Notes: generated by a model not told the origin, from the letters alone. Shown: positions 1 to 13,185, numbered from the stretch's first letter. The stretch is 64,000 nucleotides of DNA from Pampus argenteus (GCA_036937835.1 CM072877.1:16360001-16424000); one strand, 5' to 3'. Program-made: numbers and translations.

Positions 1-69
1 TTTTTTCTAAAAAATGCCCACATAGCATCATCTAACACTGTCAAATAGATTTATAAATATGTGCTTTAC

Positions 70-1885
70 CTTAAATATATACATGCTTTGCAGTATCTGC
101 GGACTCACAAGTCCGAGCTTCTTAGCTACGCTCTGTGAAAACAAGATTTGACATGGATGCTGGTTAATCTATGACTCAGTACTCAGTAATATCGTTCAAC
201 ATCTAACTTACCTGAACTTTGGGTGAATGTGTGACCTTTTTGTACAAAGGCTCATAAGCATGTAGTGCTAAAAGTAGAAAAATGTGATTAGTTAAAGACT
301 TTTTCAAAAAAAGCCCTGTGTACATGTTGGTGGGAGATTTCAATTAGAAATCTTACCATGTCCAACTTTATTGAGTGATCGCTGTTTCGGTACAATGAAT
401 TCCCCTGCAAGCCAAAAAAACAACAAAAAAAAACAATTGCTTTACTCATCTTATTTAAGCAACATCCTCCAAAAAAAAAAAAAAAATCTAAACAGAGCTC
501 ACCTTTGTCGTCAAAAACTCCTTTTTCAAAGAAAAAACGGATCTTATCTCCACTGGTGATGAAATAGTCAGCGTTTCCCTGCAGGTCAAAAAGTTAACAG
601 TTGATTGTATAACAGAAGAGAGAGACACACTTTGACTCTGACTACACTGTTGACATAAGAGTTTGCTATTAGCCTGAAAGGAGAGACATTTAGGGTCGAG
701 GTAAACGCGGGTGAAGCAGGGGGGAGGTAATGTACATCAGCAGTAAACTTACCTGCATCTTTAAGTGAAACGTGATGGCGGGGCGTGTGAAAGAAATATT
801 ATAGAGTGAAACTGTGAGTCACTGACTTTTCTTTAAGACTGACCTGACAGGCTGCTGTTACATTAGATCACCTGTGTTTTGAGCTGTTCATCATGGTAGG
901 TGGAGAAGGTGGTGCGGCAGTGCTCCGGGACATCCATTCGCTCCACTATCTCCACCATCCTCTGTTTCAGTTCATCACATTCATGGGAGGTCAGGAGCCC
1001 GTCCAGAACCACGAACCCATCATCCATGTACTGCATACAGAGGGAAGAAAGTCCTGCTCAGTCAAGTTTCACCAATTCACAATATCAGTATTATTATTAT
1101 TATTATTATTATAAGTCAACACGAATGCACTAAATTTACACACAAAATGCTAATAAAGTAAAACAGAGTCTCTTAATCTCAGCTTTTATGTCGTTGTAAT
1201 CTATTAAATTCACACTGGGGCTGCAACTAATGATTATTTTTATTATCATCTATCATCATGTTATCTCTTGGTCTATAAAATGTCCATCACAATCTCCTAA
1301 ACCTGCAGTGATATTAAAATATAGATTTATTTTCCCCCTTTTATGAAACAATTCAAAATATTCTTAAAGATATAGAGTTCAGAAACCCTCATAACTGAGA
1401 GGCAGACACTAAGAAAAGTTGGAAAAAATGACTTGATTATCAAAATTGGTCGCTAATCGATTAATCATCTAGTTGTTTCGTCAATAATTCATACTAATAG
1501 TAAATAAGACTCCAGCTGGCACATCTGCTGTTGCTCTACACAGCAGAATACAGACTTGTGCATGTAGCCACTTGTGGCTGCAGCCTCTTATGTAATCAGA
1601 CTGAAACGTGGGCTTTCATTTAAAAAAAAAACTGCATGAATGTTAATGGCAAAACATAATCTTGCATGAATATGATACAGTAGACTAAAAGCGTCAGTTA
1701 CACGTTAATTAGAGATTTACAGATACTTTTGCAACATGCAGTAGTAGTATTAGTAGTAGTAGTTCAACTAAGAAGATTACTTTTCAGCAGTTTGTAGTTA
1801 AAGTTAAAAACATCAAGCTTACAGCTCGTTTTGATTTGAATATAATTCTCACCTTTTGCACATCACGATCTGTCATAAAATCCAT
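70..1885 (-). CDS. phyhd1: Phytanoyl-CoA dioxygenase domain-containing protein 1, 5' half (gene runs off the left edge)
   Basis: Six coding exons on the minus strand were joined by codon phase: 1885-1853, 1030-872, 578-503, 404-357, 267-212 and 132-70. They give 145 codons, about half of the roughly 290-residue family length. The start reads MDFMTDRDVQK and later exons contain YMDDGFVVLDG, MDVPEHCRTTFST, SGDKIRFFFEKGVFDDKG and LGLVSPQILQSMYIFK. These align in order with the N-terminal half of human PHYHD1, an Fe(II)/2-oxoglutarate-dependent dioxygenase of uncertain natural substrate. All visible junctions are GT-AG. The HxD iron-ligand motif and the arginine that binds 2-oxoglutarate belong to later exons outside the window, so catalytic competence cannot be judged. 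The ATG at 1885 was chosen because its short exon splices in frame. Its neighbour lrrc8a lies upstream on the same strand, the same tandem order as in human 9q34. Confidence 0.93.
1219..1490. repeat. Degenerate MITE-like element with 'ctgcaactaa...taatcgattaatc' ends
   Basis: This lies in phyhd1 intron 1. It starts with ggctgcaactaatgatt and ends with gctaatcgattaatcatctag. It contains the segment 'ggtctataaaatgt' that is shared with the better-preserved copy at 20927-21202. I recognise the type as a short non-autonomous element very common in fish genomes. Its exact superfamily is not assigned. Confidence 0.6.
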
Positions 1886-2110
1886 GTTGATCCGCTCACA
1901 GAGGCGCAGCTCATAGGACGATGCGTCTCATCCGGGTAACACTCCACCTGGAGGCGGTGATTTCCGGTCACGTGACTTGTCTAACTCAATTAAAGAGAGC
2001 ACTGAGGCAGTAATAGGATTTTGAAACTTAACTCTCTCGTTGCAGCACTTTCCCTGTCATACTGCTGCTGTAGTAGCTCCGTATGGCCGCTAGATGTCGC
2101 CCCAGTCATT
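1886..2110 (-). promoter_or_regulatory. Probable phyhd1 promoter with a GTCACGTGAC palindrome
   Basis: The stretch just upstream of the phyhd1 ATG holds a perfect 10-bp palindrome GTCACGTGAC at 1967-1976. This matches the CLEAR/E-box element recognised by TFEB/MITF/USF-type bHLH-zip factors. A GGAAGTG ETS-like site lies at about 2121-2127, and a CTCF-like core (CCGCTAGATGTCGCC) at 2087-2101. No TATA box is obvious. The transcription start was not located; promoter status is inferred from position. Confidence 0.45.
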
Positions 2111-3373
2111 GATGTAACAAGGAAGTGAATATATATACATCATTATCATCCATCCTGTAGCCACTCTGGATACCAGCAGAGGCCTACATGTGTATAATAA
2201 CACAGAATTATGTTACCTTTGAGACTTTTTAATCTTAAGCCTTTTGCCTCATAAATTATAATGGATTAAACCTTAAAATGTATTCAAACAGGTTGCAAGA
2301 AGACAATGGTTCGTTTTAACAGGTCAAAAATGTGTGGGAATTATTGGTACAGATGAAAACAATTACGTGTTAGTTCAACCTTGTAAATATTTTATACATG
2401 CTTCAACATTTCCACAAAAGTCATAACAAACAACACAAAATATGTCCGTAGTCTAAGTAAATGATCAACTTTGCAACAGGACTCAAGTGTTAACTGTTTA
2501 TTTTATTATCACGTGTCAGAATGGTACAAAAGTAGGGTCTGAATATTAGGAAATCAAAGTTCAGTCCATTGTTACAGACGTCCCGCTTTAAAAAGCCAGT
2601 GTTCAGTCCACTTGGCAACAATTGATAAAGGCCTTGTCACACGTGATACAGACTAGATTAAAACAAGTCTGACCAGCCAGCTTTAGAGTTTTTAATTTCT
2701 ATTCCACAATGATTGTTGCTTTGGGGTTAAGATGGGTGGCTTTTAATATGGCTATACTGCGCTGACGTTCAGTGTCAACAAACCCATGCTGCTGCGTTGA
2801 CGAAATGGATGTGAAACCTAGAAAAACGAAAGCAACAAACTGTTTTTTCATATATCCCTGATCTACAGGCATCAGAATACAGAGATGGATCTGAACTCTC
2901 TGTACGTAGTTAATACAACGATGTATTTAAAAAGAGAAATGTTTTATACATACATAAGAGATTAGATGTTGATGCAATGCAATCATGGCAGTTTGACAAT
3001 AATGCAAATGTCCAAGGGTTAGTGCTCAACTGAAATGGTATGTGGCCATTCAAAAATGTACATTTTTTTTCAGAAATATTACAGATATTAACAGCCGATG
3101 TGTACGATTACACACAATGCCCACACAGGAAGGAGAGCACACCTCCGTTTACAGTATGTTAGATTGTCAAGAGTCCCGTTTCCAAGCTGTGTCCAAAAAA
3201 CAAAAAACAAAAAAGCAACTTGCTGTCGGCTGTAAAAAAAACTCTTACAATAGGTTTTTTCTGTGTAAGAATAAGACATACGTAACATAAAAACAGAACA
3301 CAATTACTGATATTTTGTACTTTAAAATTCCTTAAGTTAGGTGTCGATATGAACACTGAAACAAGTCTTTCTC

Positions 3374-3542
3374 GCTGTAATCATTCCTCCTGTTCTTACT
3401 GACCATTAGAAGATGCCTTCATAACATAACAGTGACGGGGGACAAACTGCCAAAGACTTCATTTTGAGCAATTTTTGTTTTATTTCAGATGATAAAAGGG
3501 GATCTCTTAATGTTCAGTATGAACAGGAGGAATGATTACAGC
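3374..3542. repeat. 22-bp perfect inverted repeat, 125-bp spacer
   Basis: The left arm 3374-3395 and right arm 3521-3542 are exact reverse complements over 22 bp (core taatcattcctcctgttc). The next few outer bases still match loosely. The repeat lies in the putative lrrc8a 3' UTR, so a transcript crossing it could fold into a long hairpin. It may instead be the terminal repeats of a decayed mobile element. Confidence 0.8.
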
Positions 3543-3659
3543 AAAGGAACATGTTTATTTGAGCATCTTGACTATTGTTTTAGAACAGACATGACAAACA
3601 GTGATTGTATCATTTAACAGTCAGGACACAAAACTCAAAAGTATTTTGGCGCATTTGAA

Positions 3660-3660
3660 C

Positions 3661-3691
<31 letters not shown>
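3660..3691. repeat. (AAT)n microsatellite
   Basis: About ten tandem trinucleotides, uninterrupted. No coding overlap. Confidence 0.9.
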
Positions 3692-3692
<1 letters not shown>

Positions 3693-6600
3693 CTTGTATT
3701 GATTGGTGTTAATCAATGCTGCTTCTTAGATAATAATTAAAGTGCTAGCACAGATGTGTTTATGTAGCCATCGGGTATTTGATTAGTCACTTCCTCCTTT
3801 CGGTCCTGTACAAACATCTTCACAGACCTTCATCTGATTCACTGACGCCTACATGCAGGAAAGGACGTGACGCTTTCAGGTTAAATGTGCTCATTTTGTG
3901 ACTCCGAGGGAAGTGACTGTGAAGGACATTACGGCTTCCGTCAAACGAGGACAGAAACATGACTGAGGACAAAATATAAATCCAAATGTTTGTAGGACCA
4001 AATGAGGAACATTTGGGTGGTTTTCTGATTCTGACGGAGATCATGATCAGAGATGTGTGAATATAGCAATATGTATGTAGCTGATAAGCTGAGTTTCCCC
4101 GATGACACCCTGAGACAGATTTCTATGTCACTCCTGAACGTCAAGAGTCTGCTCTACCAAGAATTTAAGGTTAGATAAAAGTCAGAACATATCCTTAAGA
4201 AAAAATAAGGAAGAAAAAAAAACCAAAAACAAAACCACACTGACCTGTGACTATCCTCTAATGACACGACCACCAATTTAAGGCCAAAACACACTTAATA
4301 ACACAGCAATATTTAACAGTCCTCAGTGGTGCACTGCAGGTGTCAGCAGCACTGGCAACTGCACTGCACCACCACAATGAGCCGTGTTACTGTATCAAAT
4401 TCACTTTGTCCCTAAACCTATGGCCAGCCACTGCACTACAAAGGTATATATACACACACAGGTATCCTTTGCAGTTTAATATGCTAAGAACTGGATATTT
4501 TTCCATTCATTGTTTGGCTTCCAACAGGTCACTACTGTGCACATCATTACAAAAAACACTGTTCTGCTCTCAGTCGGCACTATTGAGATCTAACCAGGGC
4601 AGATACACCACATTTCACCACTGAAACTGTATAAAAGCTGAGATTTTGTTTTCTTTTTTTCCTCCTTTCTTTTTTGTGACTTTTGAACTGGTTGCCTTTC
4701 GATACACAGAACAGGACTGTTTTTAAGACTGTGTTGGAGCACTTTACTAGTGACCCCTTAGGCCCTTTTAGCCAAGGCCTCAGTGGAAAAAAATAAAAAA
4801 AATAAAAATTTAAACGTCACTGTGAATGAAAGGTGCAATTGTATCGCAAAAAAAAAAAAAAGCTAAAAGTAAAAAAAAACAGCTGGTAACAATAAGACTA
4901 TATGATCTAACAGTATGACTGATATGCATGAAACAAAGACGTTAAACCTTTCAGTTATACGTTTTACAACACATAGAAAAACAACTTGTGAATGTGATGC
5001 TTTGTGATCATTAACAGGGCACACAGCTTGTAAAAGGTAAGGCCATATTAGCAACAGTGGATGCCTGGCTGGACTAAACATAGCAGGTTTACTCCAAATG
5101 ATGCTATTAAATCCAAGGTACTAATAAGAAAAGTGTTTCAAGCACACAAAGCATGTTGCACTAATTTGGACCATAGATGTGGAAATCACATATTCTGCAT
5201 ACTCTCTCTGCAAATAAATGTTTTCCGTGCGTAAAGTGGGTCTGAACCAGTTCCCTTCGCTCACTAATTTCCTGTTTGTCCTCTTCTTTTGCTCTTGAAT
5301 GGATACGGAGTAAACAGAGCACACTAAATAGAAGGTCTAGCATACAAACAGCCGGGCACTTGAGTCACTTTCACAAACACTTGTCTTCTGGAGGCTGGCA
5401 GAAAGTTAAGACTCTCCTGTCTGTCTCATTGAGTTCATCCACTCGGAGGTCCTGAAGTAATAATCATATAAGGTCTCATAATTCAAATACAAACTGAGGA
5501 TAAATAAAAAAGTACCTTGATTCTTGCTCGTTTTATAGACGTGTATCATCGACCACTTGTAAAGATTAGCATTGTGCAAGCTTGCATATCGTTTACTTTG
5601 AAGAAATCAACTGTAGTGCGGGTTCTCTGAACGTTTGTGACCCTGTAACTTGAATACAGGGAGAGCAGACTTAATGTCAGCAGCAAAACACATTGTGTAA
5701 TTAATGTAATGAGTCAGTGAAGCAAGATATACTGACCTTCAATTGGACAAAGGTCACTTAAAATCTTTGACTACAGATATACTGTATGTTCCATATAAAA
5801 TAAGACATAAGAAGCTTAAAATAATCATAGACAAAACAATAAATCAATGGCTGTATAGACTCTGTGGCACTGAGTCACTGTTTGACAGGCCCAAACATAA
5901 TACCACCGTCTGCATGTAACATTAATAAGTGCCAGTCCTGGAGTGAGATAAACTCTCACATACCTAAATAAGACACATCAGTAATGTGTGCGATGTTTAG
6001 TCATGCAAAATAAAGTAAAGCCTGCTTCACATGCCTAAATAAGACATGACTTTTACTGAAGAAAAGAGTCCAAGAAGAATGGTGCATCTCCTCCAGTACA
6101 GCTAACAATTAGCCTGCCGCACGTTATACATTAATGACTGCAGGGTAGTTAGACATTGTACTGAAGAGTTTGCTCCCATTTATTTCCCCCTTGTCATTTC
6201 ATGTAGTTTCGTCATCACTCTTCTGAGTTAAGGCCAAAGCTGTGAGATCATCTGTGGAACATCATGTGTTCATCTTCATCACACGGTCGTTTTGATCACA
6301 TAGAAAGACGTCGAGCATACAGAGAGCCTGAAGGAAATAAACAAGCTGAACCTTCACGCCTCGACAGGTTACCTGTCGGTACCCGACGGCAAATGTAATT
6401 GTAAAAATTTCAAAAGTAAAATTTTTCAGTGTCAATGCCAAGAAGGTAGGTCAGGCAAACGCTGCTCAGAGCACGTTCAATTTGTGCATTTATCTGATGT
6501 TCAGCAAAAGAGTGATAATGAGCACATTAAGCTCACTGAAAAGGCTGAATCGTGCAAAGTTCTTCTGTTTGTTTTTTTTGTTTGTTGTTTTTTTTTTGGC

Positions 6601-6909
6601 TCTCTCTAATAAAACAGGTTTGCCTCAGAAAGATCCTACTGTGGCATGCATATTCAACATCACTTGCTTGAATCCTGGCAGCTTCACATTCAGGATCAAA
6701 CACAGAAAAGCCATATTAATAAACCACCTTTCATCACCGAGCTTGACATTTTCCCTCGATGATCATGACATCCTTTAGAGGTTGTGAAATTTGACATCGG
6801 TGCTTTGGTCCTGACAGGGAACCTGCACGACCAACACCTACCTTTATGAACAAAACCATTGCTTATTCGTTTCTAAAAAAATCAAACTTTCTTTCCGCAG
6901 AGGTTTGGC

Positions 6910-9900
6910 TCAAACTTGCTCCTTATCGGCCCTCCAAAGCTGCTCTTTGACCTCTGACGGCAGCGTGTTGAACAGGTCCTCCTCCACCACCAGGCCGCTC
7001 CTCTTCAACAGGCGACACTCACTGAGCTCCACTGGGAGACACTCCAGACGGTTCCCTCTCAGCTCCAGCTGGGTCAAGCCGATGAGTTCTCCGAAGCGTG
7101 ATGGCAGCGTCTGCAGGCAGTTGTTTCCCAGATTCAGAGTACGCAGCTTCTTACACTGGAACAGCTCTGGGGGCAAAGTCTCAATCTGTGTGGATAAGAA
7201 GCAGAATGATGAGAGGAGTGTAAGTTAACAGTTATCAGAAAGGTGTTCAGTTTTAAGCAGCTGTTTCCACTGTAGTGACTGGAGACAGTTTGGATCTAGA
7301 TCCTGTTTACTTCAGATGTTACGCCGTTTTTTTTATTTTTTTTTATTGTCTGACAGACGTCTTATAACTAATTTAGGATGCTGGAAAAAGAAAACAACAA
7401 AATGGCTTCAAAGGCTTCAACAAACATTTTAAAACCAGACTGCAATGTCCTTCTCATTCACATTTTTAAAGCTGCAAGAAATGGGTATAATTCCTACATG
7501 GACACAATATTCACAATTACACAACTCATTTGAATTAATTATGTGCTACCTTATCGGTTTAAGGAGGATTTAGACCAGAAGAGTCCCATTTAATGGAGCT
7601 ATTTTAGACTCCACACAAACCTCCTAGAGCTTATTTTCAGTCTGCAGCAACGATAAAAATGATGATATTATCATCCTTTACTGAAAACACATGTCTTACA
7701 CATGCTTTTCACTTTTTAGGAGAATGTTGTTTTCCTACATTTGCACAGTGAACAAACTGTATCTCACTATTAAATTACGACATTGCAAATAAAAAAAAAG
7801 GCATTTTGTTAAGACTGAAATGTTCAATTTCACCAAAAAGCCAAATGGACTAATGAAGACTATCTTCTTATAGATCTTCTCTATTAAAAAGGGGAGAAAC
7901 TAAATCAGTCAAGTTGAACTATAAAAAGGCCAACGAGTGCATCATCCTCAAAGAATCATAATGTGGTCTTAGAGAAAAATAGTGTACTTATTTATACCAT
8001 AAATGTGACTAAGCTTTGAAATCTCTAATGGTTTCAATTTATTGGCCCAAAAGAAGAAAAGAAAATGAACTGGCAGTAAAATCCTGTGCTTCATTCCAGA
8101 CAGGAGGACTTAGCGGTTAGCATAATTTTACTGCTGTTTACAGAACAAAAAAAACCCCCACTGAATTATTCCAGTCAATGGAGACGTTCCCGGATAAACA
8201 AAGCAACATCATGTCAGTGTTTTTCAATCTTTAACTTGTTTTCTCTGAATTTATTAAGGATTTTAAATATCTGTTTGACAATACTCATGTCATGTGTTTA
8301 TCCTTAAAACCATAATTCCCAACCTTTTTATGAACATCTCAGCATTTATAAGCGGTGACCTTTGTAAATACCTTATCTATATAAAAGGGGTTGAGACAGA
8401 TGAGCTCTGCAAGAACATACGTTCAAATGAAAACATAAAGACATGCAGTGGAAAAATGTACCAGATTATTTTTTTCCTCACCCTGTTTGCTGTCACAGCA
8501 AAGTACTGCAGGTTCTGGAGGAAGCCTACATCAGCATGTATGCTAGTCAAATTGTTGTGACTCAGGTCTAAGAAGCGCAGCTTGCGACAGAAGAAAAGCT
8601 GACTGGGGATTTTCTCGATCTTGTTCCTGTTCAGATACAGCCGTTCCAGGTTGGTAAGTGTTCCGATCTGAATGGGGATGTAGGCGATCTGGTTATACCA
8701 CAGCTTCAGACACACGAGCCGGTGCAGGTGCTGGAAGCTGATGATCTCCTCTATCGTCTTCAGGTTGTTGTCCTTCAGGTCAATCTCCTGCAGGTTGTGC
8801 AAACTAAAGATGGAGTGCGGAATGCGTTCGAGGTCGCAGCGGACAAGCTCGAGCTCTGTCAGGTTGACCATTTTCTTCAGGCTATTGAGCACCATCAGTT
8901 TGGTCCCCTCGTTATTGATAGACAGCTTTTGGAGGTGCACGCCCACATCCGTCACCACCTGCGGCAGCTTGGTCAGGTTGCTTTTCAGACGCAGCACTTT
9001 GAGCCTTTTGAGCTCTCGGAGTCCGTCGATGACGATAAAGCGATTGTTCTCCGCACTCAGGTTCCCGGTTAAGTGCAGCTCACTGAGGTTCTTCAGGCTG
9101 TAGATCCACAGCGGGATCTCCTTGATGTCTGTGAACTTAATGTGGAGAGACTTCAGGTTCTCCCTCAGGAAAGCCAGAGCTGGAGCCTCAATTTTAGCTG
9201 GTGTGTGGTAAAGCCACATCTCCCTCAGGTTGGAGAGCTGGGCGATGATTGGAGGGATAGTGACATCGGGGATAAGCTCCAGCTTGAGCACTTCCAGCTC
9301 AATCAGGTCAAACACTGTGTCCGGGATCCCGCTGAGCATGAACAGATGCAGCTCCAGCTTATCCTGGGAGTTCTTGGTGATGCGTTGTCTCAGCTTCTCC
9401 AACGTCCACTCGTTGTTGAGGTTCAGCTGCCTCAGCTTGTTCTCGCTCACCTCCGACAGAAACACAGCAAAGCGCTTGGAATAGAGAGGGTCGTACTGAT
9501 CTATCATGTGTAGCATGAAGGCAAAGTCGTTCTTCAAGTCAGGGATGTCGCTATAGCTGCTCTCCTCGCGGATCGATTCAAAGGAGTATCGTTTGAGGGA
9601 GCGGCTCAGCATCCAACAAAGAGTGTACATGCAGATAAGACCATAAACCACCACCAAGCTGATGTAGAAACAGGCCAAAATCTTGAAAAGAGTTGCTAAC
9701 GGGTGAGCACAATAGAACGTGCTGTATCCTGTCAGATTCTGAATTTCCACCGCACACACTACGCTGAACCTGATGTAGCTCACGTAGTACCCTGTGTAGC
9801 TAATTATCAGTATAAACTTGATTACTTTGATGATGGTCTGACGTATGTAAAGACTGTAGACTATATCACCCTCCTCCACGTGGATCCTAAACTTCTTCAC

Positions 9901-10596
9901 CTTCTCAAACAGAGCCTTGGCCTGCTCCCCTTCCTTTTTATCTAAAACCCCAGTTTCAGAGCGGTCTACAATTCCTTGTTCGATTCTGGACTTTGTTCGT
10001 TGGAGCATGGGCACGCTGGCCTCAACGTCCTCGCTCACAAACGAGGCTTTCTTGTCCATCGAACCGTTCATTTTTCCAGGGGGCTTGGGGTCGCTCTCCT
10101 CCACCACGGTCTCAGACAGAGCCCTTGTTGTCCACGGAGAGTCAAAGCACTTGAGGAGGATGGAGACAAAGTGCTCCAGTTTAGAGCTTGTGCGGGGGAA
10201 CTTGAACCAGAAGTTGCTGCAGGCCAGGAAGATAAGAGTGTGGAGTAGCACCAGATAAGGGAAATATTTGGCAAACCAGTGTAGTTTGTTCTCATAACAG
10301 ACAGCGTCGACGTAATTATACTGATGTCGATCCAGGTCATACTGGATTCCTTTAGGTTCCGCAGCGTACGGGATGGTCACATTCGGGACAGGCATGGTCT
10401 CGCATGACTTGTTGATCACCCACTTGCAAGGCAGGCAGATCATCTTGTCCTGCGTGACCTGCAGCGTGCCACCGAACACTGCGATCATCAGCATGACGAT
10501 CGAGATGTAATCGGTGAAAACGTCCCACCATGGCTTCAGGATACGGTACGCTGGCTGGGTGTCAGCAAAGTACCGGAGCTCTGTGATGGGAATCAT
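6910..10596 (-). CDS. lrrc8a: Volume-regulated anion channel subunit LRRC8A
   Basis: There are two coding exons, 10596-8482 (705 codons) and 7185-6910 (91 codons plus TGA), joined in phase 0 across a GT-AG intron of about 1.3 kb. The product is 796 residues; human LRRC8A has 810. LRRC8A is the essential subunit of the hexameric plasma-membrane VRAC/SWELL channel, which releases chloride and osmolytes during cell swelling. Four membrane segments are visible (about 23-45, 110-131, 245-270 and 300-325), followed by a C-terminal half of leucine-rich repeats that ends VEEDLFNTLPSEVKEQLWRA. The N-terminus MIPITELRYFADTQPAYRIL matches the family. The Arg of the extracellular selectivity filter (human R103) is kept as R90 in YDLDRHQYNY. 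The first extracellular loop is about 14 residues shorter than in human. Whether this is the teleost aa or ab copy is not resolved. Confidence 0.98.
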
Positions 10597-10679
10597 GATG
10601 GTTTATCTAGAAAGACAGAGACAAGAGGGAATCAGTCAGGGATGCATGTGTTTTTATTATAACAATAAAACAACAGAAA

Positions 10680-10945
10680 TTAGTGGATTAACTGATTAAA
10701 AATAAACTCTTTTAATTACTAATCAACTGTTTAAGTCATTTTTGAGTGAAAATGGCAAATATTCTCTGATTTGGTCTTTTCAAAAGTAAATATTTTCTGT
10801 TAATTCAAATCATCTATGATAGAAAAGTGAATGTGCGAAACAAATAACGAAATTCAAATGGTTTTGACCAATAATTCAAAACCCAAAATATTCAATATAC
10901 AGAGAGAAAAACAGCAAATCCTCACATTTGAGGAGCTGAATCCAG
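10680..10945. repeat. Two inverted MITE-like fragments
   Basis: 10680-10835 is a minus-orientation copy and 10855-10945 a plus-orientation copy of the element family also seen at 1219, 17608 and 20927. Shared blocks include 'aacccaaa(g)atattca', 'tctatgatag' and 'gctg(g)aa(t)ccagaga'. Their head-to-head arrangement suggests a nested or composite insertion. Confidence 0.5.
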
Positions 10946-12529
10946 AGATACATGTAGCATGTTAACAGCCACATGTGGAGATTACAAAGGAAAAAGGAAC
11001 ATTTCTCTGTGTCCCCGCTGTGCGTCAGGGATATCCCGGACATCCTGCATATGCCGACAGCACACTGCAGACTGCAGAGTAAGCCGGCAGCAAGAGGACT
11101 ACACACCCTGACAAAGCACGTATATTCACACAAGTCCCTGTTTCTCCATCACCCCTGATGTGCAGTGATTTCCCAGTATGAGTATGTTCATGACACACTT
11201 TAACAGTTTTAACAGTGTCTTCTACAGGATACTGGTTGTCTCAGACATCTCAAAACAAGACATGATCATGACAGTGTCTGCCTTGTGAGCTTCGTCAAAT
11301 GGGGAACACTGAAACCAAACTTGCACCATCGCTTGAATATTGTTTCAGAAAAATGGAAGCAAAACTGATTACGTATCAAATAAACCCCCAAATTAAAAAC
11401 GCTGTCCCAGACGTCACATTTACGCTCGAGTACATCTGTAAAACCACAACCGGGCTACTTCCTCACACAGTAAATATGTGATTAACGCAAGAAATGCAGC
11501 AATATAAGCACTTTTTATTATTCCGATTTTTCACAGCTCAAAAAGTTGGAGGTAGTTGATGTCCAAAACTGTGTCTCCCTGCCCGACTTACCTCTGACTT
11601 ACATGAAGAGGATGAAAGAGGAGAGCTGATCAAGCGGTCACAATAAAGCCTTGTTTTATCCAGTTTAAACCAGAATGTCAGTACAGTCTCTGTGGGCCTA
11701 CTCTATGAGGCCCATGTTTTAAAAAATCGACACAGAAACAACAGCAGACAGTGACTCCAACAGCTGCCAACACACCTCTAATTGTGATCATTCACATGGT
11801 ATTAAAAAAAAAACAGGCAATCTTAAACAGCAGTGCAATGGCACCAGATTAATCACACAAACAAAGAATGTGACATATAGAAATAACAACAATCTGCCCA
11901 CTTTCACTCAGTTTCATGCTGTCAAACACAGATGGCAGAAGTCGTTTTCCCCAGTTCAAACTATAGATAATGGCCTGTGACACGACTGCATTGATATGGG
12001 TGAATAAACAACCAAAGCGACATGTAACCTTCAAATAAAAGTCTTCGACGAGCTTTATTCTAGCATCCAAAATGTCACGAATGAAGATGCAGTAAACTCA
12101 CAGTGTGACATAATCTAATATCTTGAGTTCAAAAGAACATCCAAGGACGTCTCAGGGGGATTTCTTTTAAAATGGGTCCCAGCTTCCTGTTTGGATCCTT
12201 ATCCTGGTACCTTTTTCCTGAATATGTTCCCTGAACAGGGCTGCTTTTGTGTGGGGAGTCTTTGTCGAAGAGGGCTGGGAGAGGTAGAGGTGAGCTTAAC
12301 GGCTAAGGAGAGCCAAAATATTAACAGAGCCAGCAATAATTCCCCTCAAGGACATTAGTGTGTCTCAACTGAAGCTAGAGCCAGTAAAGGAGAAAAAGGA
12401 GAAAAAGGAGAAGCAGATATGTCTCTTTGCAGCACACAGTCCCTCTGAAAGGAATTTAAAGTCAGCCCGAGTTTGATTTTTAGCTACAGTCTGATTTGCT
12501 CTAGTGATGAAAATGTCAATCTGTCTGTT

Positions 12530-12660
12530 GGTTTCATGGTCCACCACTTTGGTCCAGACTAAAATATTTCAACAACTATAGGATGGGTTGACATGAATCT
12601 TCCCAAACATCCCCTGACTTTTCATCTAGCACCACCATGAGGTTCACATTTGTGTTTTTT
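12530..12660. repeat. Fragment of a common fish dispersed repeat
   Basis: It contains 'ccactttggtccagactaaa', 'tttcaacaactataggatgg' and 'ctagcaccaccatgaggttc', blocks I recognise from many teleost introns. Superfamily not assigned. Confidence 0.55.
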
Positions 12661-13185
12661 AATGGAACTGTCTTTACAACAAGAAATAAGTTTTATGTCC
12701 ATTTTATGTTCTTTATTTATGTTAATTTCGTGCATATTTGTACAATTATTAGGCTACATTTTAAGAACTATATCCTCTTCTGAATAAAATAAAATGTAAA
12801 AACAGCATGGACATAATATAATCAAATCCAACGTGAAAACTAATCTAATAAAAACATGAGTCGCCATAACTTTTTTCTCCATTTTCTACATGTGGCCGAA
12901 ATGACTTAAAATGGAGATTTCACAATGATTCAAGACCGGGGATTCACTACGTAAACATTTTCGACCATTTGCTCCGTGTCTCTCTTGCTTCATGCTCTGT
13001 GTCACGTCCACATCAGACACCAGATAAGTCTTGCATTTCAACTAGTTCACACTGTGCAATGCAAAGCTGCAACAATAAGTTAAAATTTAAAATGTTGTAA
13101 GCCTCATTGTGATGTAAAACTCCCTCCACAATATGCAACTGAATTTTCTAATACCGGGCACAGGTAATCAGACAGATAATCAAGG

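Larger units (their letters stand above)
2498..6909 (-). other. Probable lrrc8a 3' UTR and phyhd1-lrrc8a spacer
   Basis: No protein-coding exon was recognised in this 4.4 kb between the lrrc8a stop and the phyhd1 promoter. AATAAA signals on the minus strand lie at 6184-6179, 3484-3479 and 2503-2498, so the lrrc8a 3' UTR could be about 0.7, 3.4 or 4.4 kb long. Short ORFs here are low-complexity and unlike known proteins. The stretch also holds a 22-bp inverted repeat (3374-3542) and an (AAT)n microsatellite. Which poly(A) site is used cannot be decided from sequence. Confidence 0.4.

Noticed and set aside
8722..10258. Several plus-strand frames of 80-146 codons
   Set aside because: Antisense shadows of the lrrc8a coding exon.
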